Of a DNA stretch of 17,976 nucleotides, positions 1 to 7,247 are shown one piece after another; position 1 is the first letter of the stretch, and each line of letters begins with the position of its first letter. The notes beneath the pieces were generated by a model. The model made no database searches, had not been told where the DNA came from, and saw nothing but the letters and a program-made list of their open reading frames with translations. The stretch spans positions 1-17,976 of the forward strand of contig USBC01000018.1 of NCBI GenBank assembly GCA_900552845.1, in the 5' to 3' direction. Made by a program: the position numbers and the translations under genes. This DNA is from an uncultured Oscillospiraceae bacterium. GTDB lineage: Bacteria; Bacillota; Clostridia; Oscillospirales; Ruminococcaceae.

Positions 1-1
1 T

Positions 2-187
2 GAAGATCTGCCCTTTGCCATGGAGGAAGTGTTGTTCGACCCTCAGACCTCCGGCGGCCTGCTGCCGGCTGCTGCATCGGAAGATGCATCTGCGCTGGAA
101 GCAGAGCTGCAGGCGGCCGGTCTGCCTGCAAAGATCGTGGGGGAGATCGTTCCTAAAACGGAACCTGAAATTACCGTAAAATATTAA
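2..187 (+). CDS. selD: Selenide, water dikinase (SelD), C-terminal fragment cut by the window edge
   Basis: Only the last 61 codons are present, reading in one open frame from base 2 to a TAA at 185-187. The fragment contains DPQTSGGLL, a signature of the SelD/PurM-like C-terminal domain that also occurs in the complete selD at 2134-3177. SelD makes selenophosphate from selenide and ATP in the cytoplasm. The catalytic Cys/Sec and Lys lie upstream of the window, so it cannot be said whether this copy uses Cys or Sec. It is followed after 25 bases by yedF, presumably in the same operon. The fragment differs clearly from the second SelD (for example EEVLFDPQ here and QDILYDPQ there), so it is a paralogue rather than a recent duplicate. 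Confidence 0.85.
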   Translation, partial: EDLPFAMEEVLFDPQTSGGLLPAAASEDASALEAELQAAGLPAKIVGEIVPKTEPEITVKY

Positions 188-212
188 AAATATCAGTGGA
201 GGACAAAAAACA

Positions 213-818
213 ATGCTGAAAGTAGATGCCCGCGGTGATGCCTGCCCGCTGCCTGTTGTAAAGGCAAAAAAAGCGATCTCTGAGCTGAAAGGTGCCGGTG
301 AGGTGGAAGTGCTGGTGGATAACGAGATCGCCGTGCAGAACCTGACCAAGATGGCCCAGCAGAAGGGCTATCAGTACAGTGCTGAAAAGCTGGCGGAGCA
401 GGAATACCGTGTGCTGTTCACAGTGGGGAACGCTGCGGCAACGCCGACCGAGGAAGTGCCTGTCTGTGCACCGGATCTCCGCACCGATACAGTGGTGGCT
501 GTCAGCTCAGATAAAATGGGCACAGGCTCGGAAGAGCTGGGCAGGGCCCTGCTCAAGGCCTTTGTGTTTGCGCTCACTCAGCAGGACCGTCTGCCCAAAA
601 CGATCCTGTTTTACAATGGCGGCGCAGCCCTTACCTGTGAGGGCTCGCCTATGTTGGAAGACCTGAAGGCACTGGAAGCACAGGGCGTGGAGATCATGAC
701 CTGCGGCACCTGCCTGAATTTCTATGGCCTGACGGAAAAGCTGGCTGTTGGCAGCGTGACCAACATGTATGTAATCGTGGAAAAGCTGACGCAGGCAGGC
801 AATGTGGTGAAGCCGTGA
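213..818 (+). CDS. yedF: Selenium metabolism protein YedF (TusA-like plus DsrE-like domains)
   Basis: This 201-residue protein has two parts. Residues 1-70 form a TusA/SirA-like sulfur-carrier domain with the family CPxP signature at C11-P14. Residues about 90-200 form a DsrE/F-like domain carrying a second Cys pair, C164 and C167, in the stretch MTCGTCLNF. This fusion is the one repeatedly found next to selD and called selenium metabolism protein YedF. It probably carries persulfide or perselenide between the desulfurase and SelD, but its exact reaction is not established. A good GGAGG lies upstream of the ATG at 213. The stop overlaps the next gene by four bases (GTGA), which suggests translational coupling. 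Both expected cysteines are present and the length is normal for the family. Confidence 0.88.
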   Translation: MLKVDARGDACPLPVVKAKKAISELKGAGEVEVLVDNEIAVQNLTKMAQQKGYQYSAEKLAEQEYRVLFTVGNAAATPTEEVPVCAPDLRTDTVVAVSSDKMGTGSEELGRALLKAFVFALTQQDRLPKTILFYNGGAALTCEGSPMLEDLKALEAQGVEIMTCGTCLNFYGLTEKLAVGSVTNMYVIVEKLTQAGNVVKP

Positions 819-1954
819 TCTATCTGGATAATGCTGCTACCACTTTGCACAAACCGCCGCAGGTGGAGAAAGCCATGCTGGATGCTCTGCGCACGGCAGG
901 CAATCCGGGCAGAGGTGCCCACGAACCCACCCTGCACGCAAGCCGCCTTGTCTATGCAGCACGGTGCGCAATATCAAGGCTTTTGAACGCACCGGACCCA
1001 TCCTGCGTCGCGTTTGCGGCCAACGCCACTCAGGCGCTGAATACGGCGCTGGGCGGGCTGTTCGCGCCGGGAGACCACATCATCACGACAGTTTGTGAGC
1101 ACAACTCCGTTCTGCGGGCGCTCTACCGTTTGCGGGATCAGGAGGGGGTTCAGCTCAGTTTTGCCGGGGTGGACGAGAAAGGACGCCTGCAATATGACGG
1201 CTGGCAGGGGTTGATCCAGCCTAATACGAAGGCGGTCGTTGTTACGTGCGCTTCCAATGTGACGGGCAATGGCACCGACCTTGCCCGGGTCTCAGAGTTT
1301 GCACACCGGAACGGCTTGCTTCTGATCGTGGATGCTGCTCAGACAGCCGGGGCTCAGCCTGTAGATGTGCAGGCACTGGACATTGACGTGCTGTGCTTTA
1401 CCGGTCACAAGGGGCTGTTGGGTCCCTCCGGCATCGGCGGCTTTGTGATGAATGAGGCGATGAACAAGGCACTGACCCCGCTCATTGCAGGCGGCACCGG
1501 CAGCATGTCTGCCTCTCTGGAAATGCCTCCCACCCTGCCCGACCGCTATGAGGCAGGTACACCCAACCTGCCCGGCATTATGGGATTGGGTGTGGCACTG
1601 CGCTACTTAATGGAGGTGGGACCCGATGCTTTGCATAAGCGGGAAATGGCTTTGACCAATCGTTTCCTTGACGGGCTGCATGGCAATTCCCATATCCGCG
1701 TACCGGGTCCTGTCGATGCCAAAGGGCGGGTCGGTGTCATTTCGGTGGATTTTTTGCGGCAGGATAACGCCGAGGTCGCATTTCAACTGGAGGAACAGTA
1801 TGGTATCCTGACCCGCTGCGGACTGCACTGTGCCCCTTTGGCACACAAGACGCTGGGCACCTACCCGGAAGGCACGGTGCGCTTCTCCGTCGGCTATACC
1901 ACCACCGAGGACGAGGTGGATACCGCCATTCAAGCGATCCATTCTCTTTCCTGA
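815..1954 (+). CDS. Class-V aminotransferase / cysteine desulfurase family protein, selenium-linked
   Basis: This is a 379-residue PLP enzyme of the NifS/SufS fold. The N-terminus IYLDNAATT is typical, so the GTG at 815 is accepted as the start. D173 (IVDAAQ) should contact the PLP pyridine nitrogen, K199 (TGHKGL) should form the Schiff base, and C339 in the short motif RCGLHCAP is the probable persulfide/perselenide cysteine. It best matches the subfamily that sits beside yedF and selD in Clostridia. The inferred role is release of selenium (or sulfur) from selenocysteine or cysteine for YedF and SelD. It overlaps yedF by four bases and is the last gene of its operon. It could instead serve ordinary sulfur trafficking; selectivity for selenium cannot be read from the sequence. 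Confidence 0.85.
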   Translation: MIYLDNAATTLHKPPQVEKAMLDALRTAGNPGRGAHEPTLHASRLVYAARCAISRLLNAPDPSCVAFAANATQALNTALGGLFAPGDHIITTVCEHNSVLRALYRLRDQEGVQLSFAGVDEKGRLQYDGWQGLIQPNTKAVVVTCASNVTGNGTDLARVSEFAHRNGLLLIVDAAQTAGAQPVDVQALDIDVLCFTGHKGLLGPSGIGGFVMNEAMNKALTPLIAGGTGSMSASLEMPPTLPDRYEAGTPNLPGIMGLGVALRYLMEVGPDALHKREMALTNRFLDGLHGNSHIRVPGPVDAKGRVGVISVDFLRQDNAEVAFQLEEQYGILTRCGLHCAPLAHKTLGTYPEGTVRFSVGYTTTEDEVDTAIQAIHSLS

Positions 1955-1961
1955 TGTTTTT

Positions 1962-2072
1962 GCCGGGTCAAAACCGCGCCCCGCAGGACGGCGGCAAAGC
2001 CGCCGTGACGGGCTGCGCCCGTCGCACCGCTCGCAGAGCGGTGCCCTGCGGGGCGCCCGTTTTCCTGCCGGC
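1962..2072. repeat. Four-way cloverleaf inverted-repeat element between convergent genes
   Basis: A perfect 12-bp stem (1976-1987 with 2045-2056) encloses three perfect hairpins with no unpaired base between them: 1988-2006 (8 bp, AAA loop), 2007-2023 (7 bp, TGC loop) and 2024-2044 (8 bp, 5-nt loop). The outer stem continues through AAAAC/GTTTT (1970-1974 with 2059-2063) and GCCGG/CCGGC (1962-1966 with 2068-2072), separated by small bulges. It is much more GC-rich than the other gaps and contains no gene. It may also help end transcription of the desulfurase operon, since no separate terminator is visible there. The regularity suggests a dispersed, non-autonomous repeat or structured RNA; no known family was recognised. 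Confidence 0.8.
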
Positions 2073-2087
2073 TTTCCCCTATACGGC

Positions 2088-2128
2088 AAAAGCCGGAGCA
2101 TACTGAAAAACGCAGCAGACTCCGGCTT
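2088..2128 (-). terminator. Rho-independent terminator of the yqeC-yqeB-selD operon
   Basis: A perfect 9-bp stem, CTCCGGCTT at 2120-2128 and AAGCCGGAG at 2090-2098, encloses a 21-nt loop. It begins a few bases after the selD stop. On the minus strand the 3' arm runs into a short TTTT tract, so termination is plausible, although the loop is large and the U-tract short. Confidence 0.6.
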
Positions 2129-2133
2129 CCTAT

Positions 2134-3177
2134 TTATTTTACATAGATGGAGCAGCCCTGCTCCTTTTCCACCTGTCCGATGATGGCAGCACCCGGCACC
2201 TTTTCGCATTGCTGCAGTTCTTCCAGCAGCTTTTCGGCGTCCCGTGCGTCCACAGCAATGAGTAGTCCGCCGGAGGTCTGCGGATCATACAGAATATCCT
2301 GCACTGCCAACGGCACACTATCTGCAAAACGGGCAGTCGGTCCTGCAAACTGCCGGTTTCGGTAGGCGCCTTCCGGAATCAACCCCATCTCTGCCAGCGG
2401 CTGTACCCCGGGCAGCACCGGCACCTTGCTGCTATCGATCACAATGGTCAGATCGCTGCCTCGTGCCATTTCGGTGGCGTGTCCCATCAAGGCAAATCCG
2501 GTCACATCTGTCATACTGTGGACGCGGTATTTCTGTGCAATCTCGCAGGCGTACTTATTTAGTGTCGCCATCTGTTTCACCGCACGCTGGTACAGCTCCG
2601 GCGGTGCCAACTCCGCACGGTTGGCGGTGGTGATGATCCCAATTCCCAAAGGCTTGGTGAGGATCAATGCATCGCCCTCCAGCGGGGTACAGTTCATGCG
2701 GATCTCATCAGGGCGCGCAAAACCGGTCACGGAAAGCCCGTACTTCGGTTCCTGATCGTTAATGGTATGACCGCCGGCAATGATCACGCCTGCTTCGTAT
2801 GCTTTTTCGTAGCCGCCGCGCAGCACCTCGTGGATCATTTCCTTGGACATCTGCGGCGTTACGGTCATAATATTCAGCGCAATTTTGGGCGTTGCGCCCA
2901 TTGCATACACATCGCTGATGGCATTCGCCGCTGCAATCTGCCCGAACATAAAAGGATCATCTACGATGGGCGGAAAAAAATCCAGCGTCTGTACAATGGC
3001 AAGCTCGTCGCTCACCTGATAAACAGCTGCATCATCACTGGTATCATAGCCCACCAGCAGTTTTTCGTCTCTGATCGTCGGAATGCCCTGTAAAATCTGG
3101 CTTAGCATACCAGCGCCCACCTTGGCGCCGCAGCCGCCGCAGGAAGCCAACTTACTCATTTTAATATCGCCCTGCAT
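2134..3177 (-). CDS. selD: Selenide, water dikinase (second, complete SelD)
   Basis: This 347-residue protein makes selenophosphate from selenide, ATP and water. The N-terminal motif CGGCGAK supplies the catalytic pair as C16 and K19, matching Cys17 and Lys20 of E. coli SelD; the codon is Cys, not Sec. Further signatures are the ATP/Mg-binding stretch YDTSDDAAVY (about 44-53) and DPQTSGGLL near the C-terminus. The ATG at 3177 was chosen because a GGAGGGG sits six bases before it; a second in-frame ATG lies six codons later. It directly abuts the yqeB stop. In species with selenium-dependent molybdenum hydroxylases selD often travels with yqeB and yqeC, so this copy probably feeds the labile-selenium route rather than (or in addition to) selenocysteine synthesis. 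Confidence 0.93.
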   Translation of the reverse strand: MQGDIKMSKLASCGGCGAKVGAGMLSQILQGIPTIRDEKLLVGYDTSDDAAVYQVSDELAIVQTLDFFPPIVDDPFMFGQIAAANAISDVYAMGATPKIALNIMTVTPQMSKEMIHEVLRGGYEKAYEAGVIIAGGHTINDQEPKYGLSVTGFARPDEIRMNCTPLEGDALILTKPLGIGIITTANRAELAPPELYQRAVKQMATLNKYACEIAQKYRVHSMTDVTGFALMGHATEMARGSDLTIVIDSSKVPVLPGVQPLAEMGLIPEGAYRNRQFAGPTARFADSVPLAVQDILYDPQTSGGLLIAVDARDAEKLLEELQQCEKVPGAAIIGQVEKEQGCSIYVK

Positions 3178-3975
3178 TTATTTCCCCTCCAGTAATTTGG
3201 TATAGTACAGCACACCCTCCAAAATACCGCCTGCAATGGCGTTTGCCTTATCGGAGGGGGTAAAGCAGTTCTCCAGCTTGCAGCGGGCGTCAATGTCGCC
3301 GGATTTCAGTCCCTTTGTCACAGGTGTCCCCTCCGGCAGCATACCCCGTACGATGCCGCCCATATTGGCATAGACCGGCTCCTCGCCGGCATAGGCTACC
3401 AACTGGCCTTTTTCCACCACATCGGTAATTTTCGCAACGGGGTGCCAAATTCCGTCTGCGGTTGCACGAATAATGCGTTCCCCGCTGAAGCCGCCGACAT
3501 TGCCGGGGGTTGCCGTATCCGGTTCCGGAGAACCCTCATACAGCGTGCGTCCCATATCATGGCCGCGGTTGCTCTCCACACAGAAGTGGCAGTCCACGCC
3601 GGAGGTAAACCCCGGACCGATTCCTACCACCAGCGGTGCATCGGTAATCTTGGTTCCTATGTTTTTCTTAGCAATGATGGCGTCCACCAGTACTGCCGGC
3701 TCCATTTTTTTCGCTTCCCGGTATTCCGGATCGACCAGCACGGGAATCTCTCCCGCATTGATTATACGTTGTGCATCATCAGCATTCTTCGCCAACCGTG
3801 CCGTCACCCCTGTTACCGTTGCTGTTCCATCATACACCACGCGCGAAAATGCCACTGTGCAGCGTACCGTGGTGGGCTTTTCAATCTCGGTACAGACGAT
3901 CTGGAATCCGCACCGATGCAGTCGGCAGGCAATTCCTGTAGCAAGGTCGCCTGCGCCTTTTATCGCAATCAGCAT
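3178..3975 (-). CDS. yqeB: Selenium-dependent molybdenum hydroxylase system protein YqeB (EF2563 family)
   Basis: This 265-residue cytoplasmic protein starts with a nucleotide-binding-like turn, GAGDLATG, at residues 7-14. The rest matches the YqeB/EF2563 family, including VGIGPGF near residue 120 and the Gly-rich stretch TPGNVGGFSGE. The family occurs almost only in genomes with selenium-dependent molybdenum hydroxylases, where it is thought to help insert labile selenium at the Mo centre; no reaction is proven. GGAGGAGA precedes the ATG. It lies 12 bases after yqeC and one base before selD, in the classical three-gene arrangement. The length is full and no damage is visible. Confidence 0.9.
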   Translation of the reverse strand: MLIAIKGAGDLATGIACRLHRCGFQIVCTEIEKPTTVRCTVAFSRVVYDGTATVTGVTARLAKNADDAQRIINAGEIPVLVDPEYREAKKMEPAVLVDAIIAKKNIGTKITDAPLVVGIGPGFTSGVDCHFCVESNRGHDMGRTLYEGSPEPDTATPGNVGGFSGERIIRATADGIWHPVAKITDVVEKGQLVAYAGEEPVYANMGGIVRGMLPEGTPVTKGLKSGDIDARCKLENCFTPSDKANAIAGGILEGVLYYTKLLEGK

Positions 3976-3987
3976 CGTTCTCTCCTC

Positions 3988-4716
3988 CTATCGTTCCCAA
4001 ATCATATATTCATTGGGACGGCGCTGCAGTGCTGCAGCCACCACCCGTTCCACGCCTTTTTGCACCAGAAGATGCGCCAGCTCTATCAGTTTTGTTTCAT
4101 CTGCCTGATCCATCTGGTTCAACAGGATCAGATAGCGCCGTGCGCCCACATCTTTCCGCTGCGCCAACGGCGAAGTCAAAAGCACTGACATCAGCTCCGG
4201 CGTCACCATACGATCCGGCGAAAAGCCGAAGCGTAAAAGTGCCAGCTCCGGTCGGTGGCACACCTCGCCCAGTGGGCGTCCCAAGGCCGAAAGTCCAGCA
4301 ACCGCCACAACGGTATCTGCAAAGGCCGGTATCACCGGTTCCTGATCGTTCGGCACCTTCAGCGGCAGCCCTTTGGTGCCGTCTGCTTCTATTATAACAT
4401 GGTCAGCCAGCCTTGGCAGCTGCTCCAGCAGTGGTGAGGGACCGAATTTTCTTTCCTCACTCATGGTTCCCACCGTCATCAGTCGATGGGTCACCAGCAG
4501 GTCGCTGAGTACAGCAGCGTCATCGCCCATATAGCCATTCTGCTCCGGAGGACGGATATGAGTCGTCGTTGTCATAACAGCGGTTTCACCGCGCCGACGG
4601 TATTCCTCCCCCAGCACCGCCATCAAGCTGCTCTTTCCTCCGCCGCCGATAATCGCCGTCGCCTTGGAATTTTCCAGTCGAAAAGCCGGCAATGCCGAAT
4701 GCTCGCTTACCATCAT
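3988..4716 (-). CDS. yqeC: Selenium-dependent hydroxylase accessory protein YqeC (P-loop NTPase)
   Basis: This 242-residue protein has an N-terminal P-loop, IIGGGGKSS (residues 22-30), with K28 and S29 as the nucleotide-binding residues. A THIRPPE motif follows at about 52-58, and EADGTKG at 110-116 resembles a Walker B/substrate loop. These are the marks of the YqeC family, which co-occurs with yqeB and SelD and is presumed to work in maturation of selenium-containing molybdenum hydroxylases, perhaps on the cofactor. Two adjacent ATG codons (4716 and 4713) follow a GAGGTGGT; either could be used. It is the first gene of the minus-strand operon and is read from the promoter at 4752-4780. Confidence 0.88.
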   Translation of the reverse strand: MMVSEHSALPAFRLENSKATAIIGGGGKSSLMAVLGEEYRRRGETAVMTTTTHIRPPEQNGYMGDDAAVLSDLLVTHRLMTVGTMSEERKFGPSPLLEQLPRLADHVIIEADGTKGLPLKVPNDQEPVIPAFADTVVAVAGLSALGRPLGEVCHRPELALLRFGFSPDRMVTPELMSVLLTSPLAQRKDVGARRYLILLNQMDQADETKLIELAHLLVQKGVERVVAAALQRRPNEYMIWER

Positions 4717-4751
4717 ACCACCTCTCCGTTTATCATCGATATACTATTCAA

Positions 4752-4780
4752 AGAATAACACGTAGCCCTTGAAAAGTCAA
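4752..4780 (-). promoter_or_regulatory. Sigma-A promoter for yqeC-yqeB-selD
   Basis: On the minus strand TTGACT (4780-4775), a 17-base spacer and TATTCT (4757-4752) give a near-consensus promoter with a predicted start near 4745, about 30 bases before yqeC. Its -35 box directly abuts the -35 box of the opposing promoter at 4769-4797, so both cannot be occupied at once. Confidence 0.65.
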
Positions 4781-4797
4781 CTCATATCAGTCATAAT
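4769..4797 (+). promoter_or_regulatory. Sigma-A promoter for the ModE-like regulator and mocA
   Basis: TTGAAA (4769-4774), a 17-base spacer and CATAAT (4792-4797) form a good promoter with a start expected near 4804, about 30 bases before the regulator gene. It is arranged back to back with the yqeC promoter. A ModE-like protein binding here could govern both directions, but no operator could be assigned with confidence. Confidence 0.6.
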
Positions 4798-4835
4798 AGG
4801 GATATCATGGTAGCTGAAAAAGGAGGATTCCCCCT

Positions 4836-5192
4836 ATGAAAAAAAAGCAGATGACCGCCAGCGCCTCTGTGCGCATTCGTGTAGATGATGTTAAGGTATT
4901 CGGGCCGGGTATCGCGGAATTGCTGGAGCGCATTGATCGATGTGAATCTATTCGCACTGCCACCGCCGAAATGAAGATCGCCTACAGCAAGGCATGGACG
5001 ATGCTGCGTAGCTGTGAAGCTGCGCTGGGCTACCCGCTTATCCAGCGCAAAGTCGGCGGTGCGGGCGGCGGCGGCTCCACCCTGACCCCGGAGGGTCGCT
5101 CCCTGCTGGAACGTTACCGCTGCTGGGAGGCGGACTGCAAAGCTTATGCCAAAGAACACCTTGTTGAGATTTTCCCGGAGGCTGCAGAATGA
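4836..5192 (+). CDS. Short ModE-type winged-helix regulator (DNA-binding domain only)
   Basis: This 118-residue protein matches the N-terminal DNA-binding domain of the molybdate regulator ModE: FGPGIAELLERI (about residues 22-33), a recognition region around AYSKAWTML (49-57), then the GGxGGGG wing (74-80) and LTPEG. The C-terminal molybdate-binding Mop domains of full ModE are absent, so if it senses molybdate or cofactor it must do so through a partner or in another way. AAGGAGG lies at good spacing from the ATG. It overlaps mocA by four bases (ATGA), indicating a coupled operon, and is divergent to yqeC. It most likely controls genes for molybdenum hydroxylase maturation; repressor or activator status is unknown. 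Confidence 0.82.
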   Translation: MKKKQMTASASVRIRVDDVKVFGPGIAELLERIDRCESIRTATAEMKIAYSKAWTMLRSCEAALGYPLIQRKVGGAGGGGSTLTPEGRSLLERYRCWEADCKAYAKEHLVEIFPEAAE

Positions 5193-5761
5193 ATCTGTCA
5201 CTGGTTGTTCTGGCTGCCGGTGCGTCCCGCCGTTTCGGTGCGGCAAACAAGCTGCTGCAGCCGTTTTTGGGCAAGCCGCTCCTGTGTCATACGCTGGAGG
5301 TTACTGCGTCTCTCCCCGTCAGTCAGCGGGTCGCCGTATGCTCGGATGAAACTGCTCCGTTGGCAAAAGCAGCTGGCTTTACCGTATTGTTAAATCCGCA
5401 GCCGGAGCTGGGGCAAAGCCACAGCCTGCGACTGGGGCTTGCTGCCTGCCGCCAAAGTGATGGCTGCCTGTTTCTCACCGGCGATCAGCCCTTTCTCAGC
5501 ACCGATACCCTCCTTCGGTTGATTTCCGCATGGCAAAAGCAGCCGCAGGGCATTTGGGGCTGCGAATTTGAGGGGCGCTTCTCCATTCCATCTATCTTCC
5601 CCACCGCCGTGTATGAGGAACTGCTGTCACAGGGCGGCGATATCGGCGGGCGGGAGGTCATGCGTGCCCACCCCGAGCTGGTGCACACTGTTCCCGCACC
5701 TCCACAGGAGCATTTTGATATTGATACCGAGGCGGATCTTTTAGCCGCACAGCAGCAATAA
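5189..5761 (+). CDS. mocA: Molybdenum cofactor cytidylyltransferase-like protein (MocA/YgfJ family)
   Basis: This 190-residue nucleotidyltransferase is of the MobA/MocA type. The N-terminus carries LAAG at 8-11 and RRFGAANK at 14-21, the nucleotide-binding signature with K21. GDQP at 98-101 is the metal-binding motif, and DIDTEADL at 177-184 is the usual C-terminal motif. MocA joins CTP to molybdopterin to give the cytosine dinucleotide cofactor used by xanthine dehydrogenase-family enzymes, which fits the hydroxylase in this window. The start is fixed by the ATGA overlap with the regulator. The short YgfJ-like branch is also linked to selenium-dependent hydroxylases, so an accessory role other than classical MocA is possible. 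Confidence 0.8.
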   Translation: MNLSLVVLAAGASRRFGAANKLLQPFLGKPLLCHTLEVTASLPVSQRVAVCSDETAPLAKAAGFTVLLNPQPELGQSHSLRLGLAACRQSDGCLFLTGDQPFLSTDTLLRLISAWQKQPQGIWGCEFEGRFSIPSIFPTAVYEELLSQGGDIGGREVMRAHPELVHTVPAPPQEHFDIDTEADLLAAQQQ

Positions 5762-5773
5762 AACATGATGAAT

Positions 5774-5799
5774 GGGGCAGCTCATCAGCTGTCCCTTTT
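5774..5799 (+). terminator. Rho-independent terminator after mocA
   Basis: GGGGCAGCT (5774-5782) pairs with AGCTGTCCC (5787-5795) over nine pairs, including one G-T, with a CATC loop and a TTTT tract at 5796-5799. It begins 12 bases after the mocA stop and ends that operon. Confidence 0.8.
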
Positions 5800-5837
5800 G
5801 CTTGCAAAATATAGCATCACACCCGCATACAAAAACA

Positions 5838-5859
5838 CCCCCGTCCGCAGGGACGGGGG
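5838..5859. terminator. Bidirectional terminator between mocA and the permease gene
   Basis: CCCCCGTCC (5838-5846) and GGACGGGGG (5851-5859) form a perfect 9-bp stem with a GCAG loop. It is flanked by an A-rich tract on the left and CTTTTGTG on the right. On the minus strand the stem is followed by TGTTTTTG, so it should stop transcription of the permease gene, whose stop codon is about 110 bases away; it also works as a backup for mocA. Confidence 0.8.
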
Positions 5860-5971
5860 GCTTTTGTGTTAAACACGATGAGAAATGGAGCTGTCTTTTT
5901 TGGTAGAGTTCATCCCTTAGATGATCTCCAATCCCTTAGCTCTAAAAGGATTTACATTCAGTTACTCTGAA

Positions 5972-7234
5972 TTAGTCCTCTTTGAACTCATAGTCCTTGC
6001 CGGGCAGGATAGCGTTCAGAATGATACCGAACACAGCAGCGCAGGCCAGACCGCCGAAGTGGACGTTGCCAATAACGATGTTCTGATGGTTGAAGCCCAG
6101 ACCGGATACCAGAATGATAGCGGTGATCAGAACGTTACGCATATTAACATAGTCAACCTGGTTCTCAACGATGGTACGGATACCGGTAGCAGCGATCATG
6201 CCGTACAGTACGAAGGAGATACCGCCGATGATGGCAGCAGGAATGGAGTTGATAACTGCCTCGAACTTAGGAGACAGGGAGAGGATGATAGCCATGACAG
6301 CAGCAACGCGCATTACGAAGGGGTCAAATACGCGGGTCAGGGCAACAACACCGGTGTTCTCGGAATAGGTGGTGTTAGCAGGACCGCCGAGCAGACCAGC
6401 CAGAGAGGTACCAATACCATCGCCCAGCAGGGTGCGGGTCAGACCGGGATCAGCAATGAAGTTCTTGCCGCAGGTAGCGCCGATAGCCATAACGTCGCCG
6501 ATATGCTCAACCATTGCAGCAACAGCAACCGCCAGACCGGCAACGATAGCGTCAGCATTGAACTTGGGCATATGGAAGTTGGGAAGACCAACCCAAGCAG
6601 CCTCGCCGACAGGCGCGAAGGAAACAGCACCCATGATGATAGCAACGATGTAGGAAACGATCAGGGAGATCAGAACCGGAATGATCTTGATCATGCCCTT
6701 GCCCCAGGTGTTGCAGATGATGATTACGAGAATCGGAACAATGCCCAGCATCCAGTTGGTGAACAGGTTGTCAATAGCGGAGCCGGCAAGGTTAATACCG
6801 ATGAGGATGATCAGCGGGCCGCAGACCGCAGGGGGGAACAGCTTCATAACTCTCTTGGTACCCAGAACCTTGATCAGGATAGCGAGAATTACATACAGAC
6901 CGCCAGCAGCAATTACGCCGCCGGTCGCATACTCTTTGCCGTACTGGGGGATAATAGCCTGATACATACCCAGGAAAGCAAAGGAGGAACCCAGGAATAC
7001 GGGAACCTTGCCCTTGGTGATGAAGTGGAACCACAGGGTCGCAATACCAGCGCAGAACAGGGTAACAGAAGCGGAAAGGCCCATGCCCTCAGCGCCGGGA
7101 TAGCTGTTGGTCAGAACGGGTACCAGAATGGTAGCGCCGAACATGGCGAAGCACTGCTGCAGACCCATAATAATGGTCTTGCCCCAGCCGAGTTCTTTAC
7201 GAGCATCATAAATGCCTGTAACTTTAGTACTCAT
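5972..7234 (-). CDS. NCS2 family nucleobase:cation symporter (uracil/xanthine permease)
   Basis: This 420-residue, very hydrophobic inner-membrane protein has the 14-segment NCS2 layout. The TM8 motif is VEHIGD (242-247) and the TM10 motif is NTTYSENTGV (287-296). E243 and E292 match the uracil ligands E241 and E290 of UraA, but D247 takes the place of UraA H245 and matches the Asp of xanthine carriers such as XanQ (E272/D276). The substrate is therefore a nucleobase, but uracil versus xanthine/uric acid is unresolved; the neighbouring hydroxylase operon favours a purine. GGAGG lies eight bases before the ATG. It is monocistronic, with its own promoter and terminator. Confidence 0.88.
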   Translation of the reverse strand: MSTKVTGIYDARKELGWGKTIIMGLQQCFAMFGATILVPVLTNSYPGAEGMGLSASVTLFCAGIATLWFHFITKGKVPVFLGSSFAFLGMYQAIIPQYGKEYATGGVIAAGGLYVILAILIKVLGTKRVMKLFPPAVCGPLIILIGINLAGSAIDNLFTNWMLGIVPILVIIICNTWGKGMIKIIPVLISLIVSYIVAIIMGAVSFAPVGEAAWVGLPNFHMPKFNADAIVAGLAVAVAAMVEHIGDVMAIGATCGKNFIADPGLTRTLLGDGIGTSLAGLLGGPANTTYSENTGVVALTRVFDPFVMRVAAVMAIILSLSPKFEAVINSIPAAIIGGISFVLYGMIAATGIRTIVENQVDYVNMRNVLITAIILVSGLGFNHQNIVIGNVHFGGLACAAVFGIILNAILPGKDYEFKED

Positions 7235-7247
7235 TAAATTTGCCTCC

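Noticed and set aside
1607..2209. A 200-codon minus-strand frame across the cloverleaf element
   Set aside because: It overlaps the ends of two well-supported genes and reads through the hairpins with Arg/Gly-rich nonsense.
2134..3177. Selenocysteine (in-frame TGA) in the complete SelD
   Set aside because: The catalytic position is an ordinary Cys codon and no internal TGA is read.
5921..7237. A 438-codon plus-strand frame opposite the permease gene
   Set aside because: It is a shadow of the permease codons: low complexity, rich in Asn/Asp/Gly, no membrane or domain pattern, while the minus strand gives a clear NCS2 protein.
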